Part shown: positions 21,192 through 23,936 of the stretch, one piece after another
Layout: each line of letters begins with the position of its first letter
How positions within the stretch are numbered: position 1 is the stretch's first letter
NCBI GenBank assembly: GCA_044350425.1
Contig: JBILHS010000096.1
Location: 1 to 23,936 of the forward strand
Direction: 5' to 3'
Length of the DNA: 23,936 nucleotides
Source of the DNA: M3007 sp044350425
Lineage (GTDB): Bacteria > Bacteroidota > Bacteroidia > Chitinophagales > Saprospiraceae
Notes under the pieces: model-generated
The model's input: the letters and a program-made list of their open reading frames with translations, nothing else
Told to the model about the DNA's origin: nothing
The model's database searches: none
Made by a program: the position numbers and the translations under genes

Positions 21192-21221
21192 AGGCTGTCT
21201 GTACCATAGTACAGACAGCCT
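21192..21221. terminator. Convergent terminator hairpin
   Basis: AGGCTGTCTGTAC and GTACAGACAGCCT form a perfect 13-bp stem with loop CATA, 31 bases after the helicase stop and 34 before the end of the minus-strand lipoprotein gene. The T-run is on the helicase-proximal side (T8 at 21173-21181 region), and only TTTT follows on the minus strand, so it probably ends transcription from both sides with moderate strength. Confidence 0.75.
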
Positions 21222-21255
21222 GGAAAAACTTAGAATCTAAGATGGTGTAACCGGA

Positions 21256-21675
21256 CTATTGGATCCGGATCTGCACCTTATATTTTTCATATTTCCCATA
21301 ATCGGCGCATTCAATACCAGGAGTGCTCACGAATATGATCGTTTTTCCGCCGACAGTATGGAAGTTGTGCAGGTTGACCGGGTTACTATTGGTGGTGAGG
21401 GTCAGGGTGGTGTCGATGCCTGTTGTAGTTGTCACACGAAGCGCAGCATCCACAGAACCTTCCCAAAGACAATCGGTGTTGCAGGGGCAACGCTCTTCTT
21501 TGGCTCCAACAAAGCAAACCGTAATTCCCTGATCTGTAAATTCAGCACAGTCCTGCCAGGGAATGGTAGCCTCATTACCGCTCACTTGAACCGTGGTAAG
21601 CATGGGGTCATTGTCTTCACAAGCAAAAAACGCAAGTAAAACAGCACCCAGAGAAATCATTAAAAGGTGTTTCAT
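21256..21675 (-). CDS. Small Cys-rich lipoprotein
   Basis: 139 residues from ATG 21675. The lipobox LLAFFAC marks lipidation at Cys18, followed by an acidic EDNDP stretch. The mature part has GITVCFVGAKEERCPCNTDC followed by LWEGSVDAALRV, a pattern (R-C-P ... C-x-W-x-G) seen in many short Bacteroidota lipoproteins, and a last Cys in GIECADYGKY. Cysteines may form disulfides. Function not known. It stands alone between convergent helicase and divergent NRDE genes. Confidence 0.8.
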   Translation of the reverse strand: MKHLLMISLGAVLLAFFACEDNDPMLTTVQVSGNEATIPWQDCAEFTDQGITVCFVGAKEERCPCNTDCLWEGSVDAALRVTTTTGIDTTLTLTTNSNPVNLHNFHTVGGKTIIFVSTPGIECADYGKYEKYKVQIRIQ

Positions 21676-21791
21676 AAATTGAATTGTTAAGTGAATCATT
21701 TCGTTGCAAATTAGTCGTTTTATTGCAAAACTCCAAGTTTTTTTGAGGATTTAACGTAACCTAAACACTACTTTCAGGGTTTAGGCGCCTT

Positions 21792-21799
21792 TACCTTTG
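21792..21799 (+). promoter_or_regulatory. -7 promoter element of the NRDE gene
   Basis: TACCTTTG, a full match to TAnnTTTG, lies 23 bases before ATG 21823. An earlier ATG at 21802 is only two bases from the element and so is unlikely to be transcribed with room for initiation, which favours 21823. Confidence 0.5.
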
Positions 21800-21822
21800 G
21801 CATGCCCATCTTTGCCTTTGTT

Positions 21823-22602
21823 ATGTGCACAGTAACTTACTTTCCACGGCCTACCGGTTTTGTCCTGACCCACAACCGGGATGAAGCCCCCAGTCGATCT
21901 ACCCAATCCATTGTCAAGGAAAAAACACCCCAGGGCAACACCCTGCTTTTCCCCAGAGATGCCCTGGCTGGCGGCACCTGGATCGCAAGTTCGAAGGATG
22001 GTAAGACGGCGTGTCTGTTGAATGGCGCCTTCGTATTACACCGACGTGAATTGCCTTATCGCAGAAGCCGCGGACTGCTCCTGCTCGATTTTTTTGATTG
22101 GGATGACCCAGATGCCTTTTTTCAGCACGATGATTTGGATCGGATCGAGCCCTTTACGTTCCTTTATTTTGAAAAGCCATCCAACGAAATGGAGGTTCGA
22201 CGCGTCACTGAACTACGTTGGGACGGACAACAGCGTTTTATAAAAGAATTATCCCCGCAGGTGCCTCATTTTTGGTGTTCCGCAACCCTCTATCCTCCTG
22301 AAATGCAAATACGCCGCGAGCAGGTTTTTATAGACTGGCTAACCCACCAATCACCCGATCACCAATTACACCAATCACCAACTCGCCAATCCCTAATCAC
22401 CCTCCACCAAACAGGCAGCATAAATGATCCCGAAAACGATTACGTAATGAATCGCGGCGGAAGAGTACAAACGGTTAGTATTACCCAGGTTTTTGCAGAT
22501 AAAAAAAACGCACACATGAAGTATCTCGATTTGCTGGGCGGAAAAAGCAGCGAACGGCGGTTTATGATCCATAAGCGGGCGGCAAAAGCTGCGAACAGGT
22601 AG
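21823..22602 (+). CDS. NRDE/TANGO2-family protein
   Basis: 259 residues. The start at ATG 21823 gives the family N-terminus MCTVTYFPRPTGFVLTHNRD with Cys2 exposed after Met removal, then NRDEAPSRST, the motif for which the family is named. LAGGTWIASSKDGKTACLLN and LPYRRSRGLLLLDFFDW follow, and the end reads RGGRVQTVSITQVF. The family has an Ntn-hydrolase-like fold; animal TANGO2 is linked to Golgi/lipid or heme handling, while bacterial roles are unsettled. Residues ~175-197 (SPDHQLHQSPTRQSLITLHQ) are encoded by a CAATCACC-rich repeat and look inserted. Confidence 0.85.
   Translation: MCTVTYFPRPTGFVLTHNRDEAPSRSTQSIVKEKTPQGNTLLFPRDALAGGTWIASSKDGKTACLLNGAFVLHRRELPYRRSRGLLLLDFFDWDDPDAFFQHDDLDRIEPFTFLYFEKPSNEMEVRRVTELRWDGQQRFIKELSPQVPHFWCSATLYPPEMQIRREQVFIDWLTHQSPDHQLHQSPTRQSLITLHQTGSINDPENDYVMNRGGRVQTVSITQVFADKKNAHMKYLDLLGGKSSERRFMIHKRAAKAANR
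22346..22410 (+). repeat. Degenerate CAATCACC repeats inside the NRDE gene
   Basis: Within 65 bases the motif CCAATCAC, or a close variant (CGATCACC, CCAATTAC, CCAATCACC, GCCAATCC, TAATCACC), occurs about six times. The encoded stretch is Gln/His/Ser-rich and unlike the rest of the protein. Confidence 0.65.
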
Positions 22603-22791
22603 CAAACGTGCAACCATATTGTGCGCCGTACGTTAAATCTTTGCTAACTATACCAAAAAAATATTGTGCGACTTGAGGAAGCACCTTATTTTGCAGACGA
22701 ATTTAGAAAACAGATCCTTCACCCAACCGATTTTTTCGAATATTTTCTCTGCCAATTAGCCCTTTCGACGGTAACTAAAGCGGCCTCATCT

Positions 22792-22799
22792 TAATCTTG
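22792..22799 (+). promoter_or_regulatory. Possible -7 element of the CTD-only protein gene
   Basis: TAATCTTG differs from TAnnTTTG by one base and ends three bases before ATG 22803, again suggesting a very short or absent leader. Confidence 0.35.
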
Positions 22800-22802
22800 C
22801 AC

Positions 22803-23108
22803 ATGAAACAAACCTTACTCGTATTTTTTTTCCTGTTCACCGTCTTAGCGTTAAGTGCCCAAAATTCCCCGCATCCAGAACTCTCTGTTTTCCCCAATCC
22901 AACAGTGGAAAACATTGCAGTGCAAGACAATGGGGATGCCGTCGGACAAATAGTGGTCTTTAATTTGTTAGGGAAAAAGGCAAAAGTATTCGAAGCTTCT
23001 AAAGGAGAGCAGTATTATGTGGGAGATCTTCCTAAGGGCGTTTACCTTGTACAGCTGGTCGGTCGCAACAAACAGGTGATGAAAACACAAAAAATCGAAA
23101 AGCGATAA
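22803..23108 (+). CDS. Minimal T9SS protein: signal peptide plus type A sorting domain only
   Basis: 101 residues from ATG 22803. Signal peptide MKQTLLVFFFLFTVLALSAQ, then at once a complete sorting domain: ELSVFPNPTVENIAVQDNGD, IVVFNLLGKKAKVFEASKGE, DLPKGVYLVQLVGRNKQVMK and the basic end KTQKIEKR. There is no room for a cargo domain; only about six residues separate the two. All elements of a type A tail are kept (PNP, N-L-x-G-K, L-P-K-G-V-Y, T-x-K). It may be exported by T9SS as a small peptide, occupy or tune the machinery, or be what is left after cargo deletion. A strong terminator follows at 23175. Confidence 0.85.
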   Translation: MKQTLLVFFFLFTVLALSAQNSPHPELSVFPNPTVENIAVQDNGDAVGQIVVFNLLGKKAKVFEASKGEQYYVGDLPKGVYLVQLVGRNKQVMKTQKIEKR

Positions 23109-23112
23109 GATA

Positions 23113-23167
23113 AATGTGGCCAATAATTTAAATGTGGTCAATGTGAAAAATGTGGTCAATGTGGCCA
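23113..23167. repeat. Three AATGTGG(T/C)CAAT direct repeats
   Basis: AATGTGGCCAAT at 23113, AATGTGGTCAATGTG at 23131 and AATGTGGTCAATGTGGCC at 23149-23167. They are non-coding and fill the space between the stop codon at 23108 and the terminator. Confidence 0.7.
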
Positions 23168-23174
23168 GTTTTTT

Positions 23175-23219
23175 AAACGCGGCGGCTCTTGGTGATTCAC
23201 CAGGAGCCGCCGCGTTTTT
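23175..23219. terminator. Very strong bidirectional terminator
   Basis: A 20-bp stem starting AAACGCGGCGGCTC and ending GAGCCGCCGCGTTT with loop ATT and a single G-T wobble; T-runs lie on both outer sides (TTTTTT before, TTTTT after). It ends the transcript of the CTD-only gene. Confidence 0.9.
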
Positions 23220-23229
23220 AAAACTACAT

Positions 23230-23312
23230 AAAATTAAGTTTAGGCGGAGGTTAAATTCACCGGTTGACTCCGGGTTAACCGGTCAATTTAACCTCCGCCT
23301 AAACTTAATTTT
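23230..23312. repeat. 83-bp palindromic element with perfect 28-bp arms
   Basis: Left arm 23230-23257 begins AAAATTAAGTTTAGGCGG and right arm 23285-23312 is its exact reverse complement. The 27-base centre holds a second stem (ACCGGTT with AACCGGT). No target duplication is visible at its edges. It may be a terminator-like or recombination-prone hairpin, or a MITE without detectable target copy. Confidence 0.8.
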
Positions 23313-23382
23313 GATGAGGCTGGTAACTTTTCCCATATATTTACGTTTAAATATTAATTTTTAATCCAAAAAGTAAATTTCG

Positions 23383-23399
23383 TCCCGATCAGATCGGGA
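23383..23399. promoter_or_regulatory. 17-bp palindrome 13 bases before the rnr start
   Basis: TCCCGAT and ATCGGGA are perfect arms around CAG. As RNA it would form a hairpin immediately upstream of the initiation region of rnr; as DNA it could be an operator. Confidence 0.5.
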
Positions 23400-23412
23400 T
23401 TTTACCAAAACG

Positions 23413-23936
23413 ATGACCAAGAAAAAAAAGCACAGCGGCAAAAAACTGACCGCTCAAGAACTCCAGATCGAAATCCTCAAATTTCTGCTCGGCCACCCCA
23501 AAAAGAGTTTCGCGCCGCGCCAAATCACTGACCAGCTTCGTATTGAAAATAATCGGGACTCCGCCGAACATGCCCTGCTCCAGCTGGTGCAGGCGGGTTC
23601 TGTCGCGCAGTTTGCCGATAATAAATTCGGCATAGCCCTCGGACGCCTGACCATTGAGGACAAACCACAAACCAGCAGTGGCCACCGTGAACCGTCCACC
23701 GTCCACCGTGAACCGTCCACCGTCCACCGTGAACCGTCCACCGTCCACCGTGAACCGTCCACCGTCCACCGTGAACCGTCCACCGTGAACCGTCCACCGT
23801 CCACCGTCCACCGTCCACCGTCCACCGTCCACCGTTCACCGTCCACCCGAAAGATCGTGGAAGGTCGCGTAGATATGACCCGCACAGGCGCAGCTTACAT
23901 CGTGTCTGAACTCATGGATACCGACGTATATGTGCC
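23413..23936 (+). CDS. rnr: Ribonuclease R, N-terminal part (runs off the window)
   Basis: 174 codons are visible. RNase R is a 3'-5' exoribonuclease of the RNB family that degrades structured RNA and helps rRNA quality control. Residues ~12-80 are the N-terminal helix-turn-helix of RNase R (LTAQELQIEILKFLLGHPKK, DQLRIENNRDSAEHALLQLV). Residues ~146-174 begin the first cold-shock domain (VEGRVDMTRTGAAYIVSELM then DTDVYV). Between them, residues ~91-143 are a HREPSTV/HRPPSTV repeat encoded by 23 copies of a 7-bp unit. The linker here is normally short and variable in Bacteroidota. Start ATG 23413 follows a small palindrome. The catalytic RNB domain is outside the window. Confidence 0.88.
   Translation, partial: MTKKKKHSGKKLTAQELQIEILKFLLGHPKKSFAPRQITDQLRIENNRDSAEHALLQLVQAGSVAQFADNKFGIALGRLTIEDKPQTSSGHREPSTVHREPSTVHREPSTVHREPSTVHREPSTVNRPPSTVHRPPSTVHRSPSTRKIVEGRVDMTRTGAAYIVSELMDTDVYV
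23682..23842 (+). repeat. 23-copy heptanucleotide array inside rnr
   Basis: Exactly 23 consecutive 7-bp units: 16 CCACCGT, six GAACCGT (at 23689, 23710, 23731, 23752, 23773 and 23787) and a last TCACCGT at 23836. The reading frame of rnr is open throughout; the other two frames each meet TGA inside the array (the first five GAA units close one, the sixth closes the other, at 23786-23788). Confidence 0.95.

Noticed and set aside
23682..23842. Array considered as CRISPR
   Set aside because: Units are 7 bp with no unique spacers and lie within a coding frame.
23389..23885. Minus-strand open frames rich in DGGRWTV or HGGRWTV repeats
   Set aside because: All three minus frames are open only because the 7-bp unit has no stop on that strand; the plus strand encodes RNase R domains on both sides.
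1..23936. tRNA or rRNA genes
   Set aside because: No cloverleaf or conserved rRNA stretch was recognised in any intergenic space; a covariance-model search was not possible here.

Overview
The window looks like chromosome from a Bacteroidota bacterium, most likely Saprospiria (Haliscomenobacter/Lewinella-like). The evidence is four proteins with type IX secretion (T9SS) type A C-terminal sorting domains, a dockerin/cohesin-like secreted protein, SprB-type repeats, a family of outer-membrane porin with YceI proteins, and several upstream matches to the Bacteroidota -7 promoter element TAnnTTTG. The taxonomic call is inference from gene content; no rRNA gene is present.

Layout. 1-127 is the 3' end of a T9SS-sorted protein, followed by a 156-bp MITE and a gutted S41 peptidase. 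806-2828 (minus) is a small set of fdhD, mobA and a damaged LuxR-type response regulator that overlaps mobA by ATGA, followed upstream by a wrecked histidine kinase. 3225-4105 holds a scrap of a secreted repeat protein and an intact L,D-transpeptidase-like gene. 4106-5078 is gene-free and carries two tandem copies of the same MITE. 5079-11042 encodes two large secreted proteins: one with dockerin, cohesin-like and T9SS domains, and one beta-helix with SprB repeats and a T9SS domain. 11154-11837 is a broken second copy of the L,D-transpeptidase, cut at its 5' side by a decayed MITE end. 11977-15229 (minus) is a probable operon YceI - porin - YceI - small membrane protein with a promoter and palindrome upstream. 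15553-17534 has a gutted patatin, mtfA, a second MITE type with a perfect 9-bp target duplication, and a gutted 2OG-Fe(II) hydroxylase. 17560-19666 (minus) has three tandem phage-tail-collar (MdpB-like) genes, the third cut short where an LRR gene begins. 19835-23108 has a DbpA-like DEAD-box helicase, a lipoprotein, an NRDE/TANGO2 protein and a tiny protein that is only a signal peptide plus a T9SS sorting domain. 23413 to the end is the start of RNase R (rnr).

Two themes stand out. First, at least five genes (S41 peptidase, histidine kinase, response regulator, patatin, PKHD hydroxylase) keep recognisable N- and C-terminal ends but have lost the middle. Second, short tandem repeats have entered coding sequence: 23 copies of a 7-bp unit sit inside rnr between its N-terminal helix-turn-helix and first cold-shock domain, with both alternative frames closed by TGA inside the array, which is the architecture of a frame-switching contingency locus. 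Weaker examples are a G9 tract before the signal peptide of the 5079 gene, an 8-bp repeat forming the mobA C-terminus, and a CAATCACC-rich insert in the NRDE gene.
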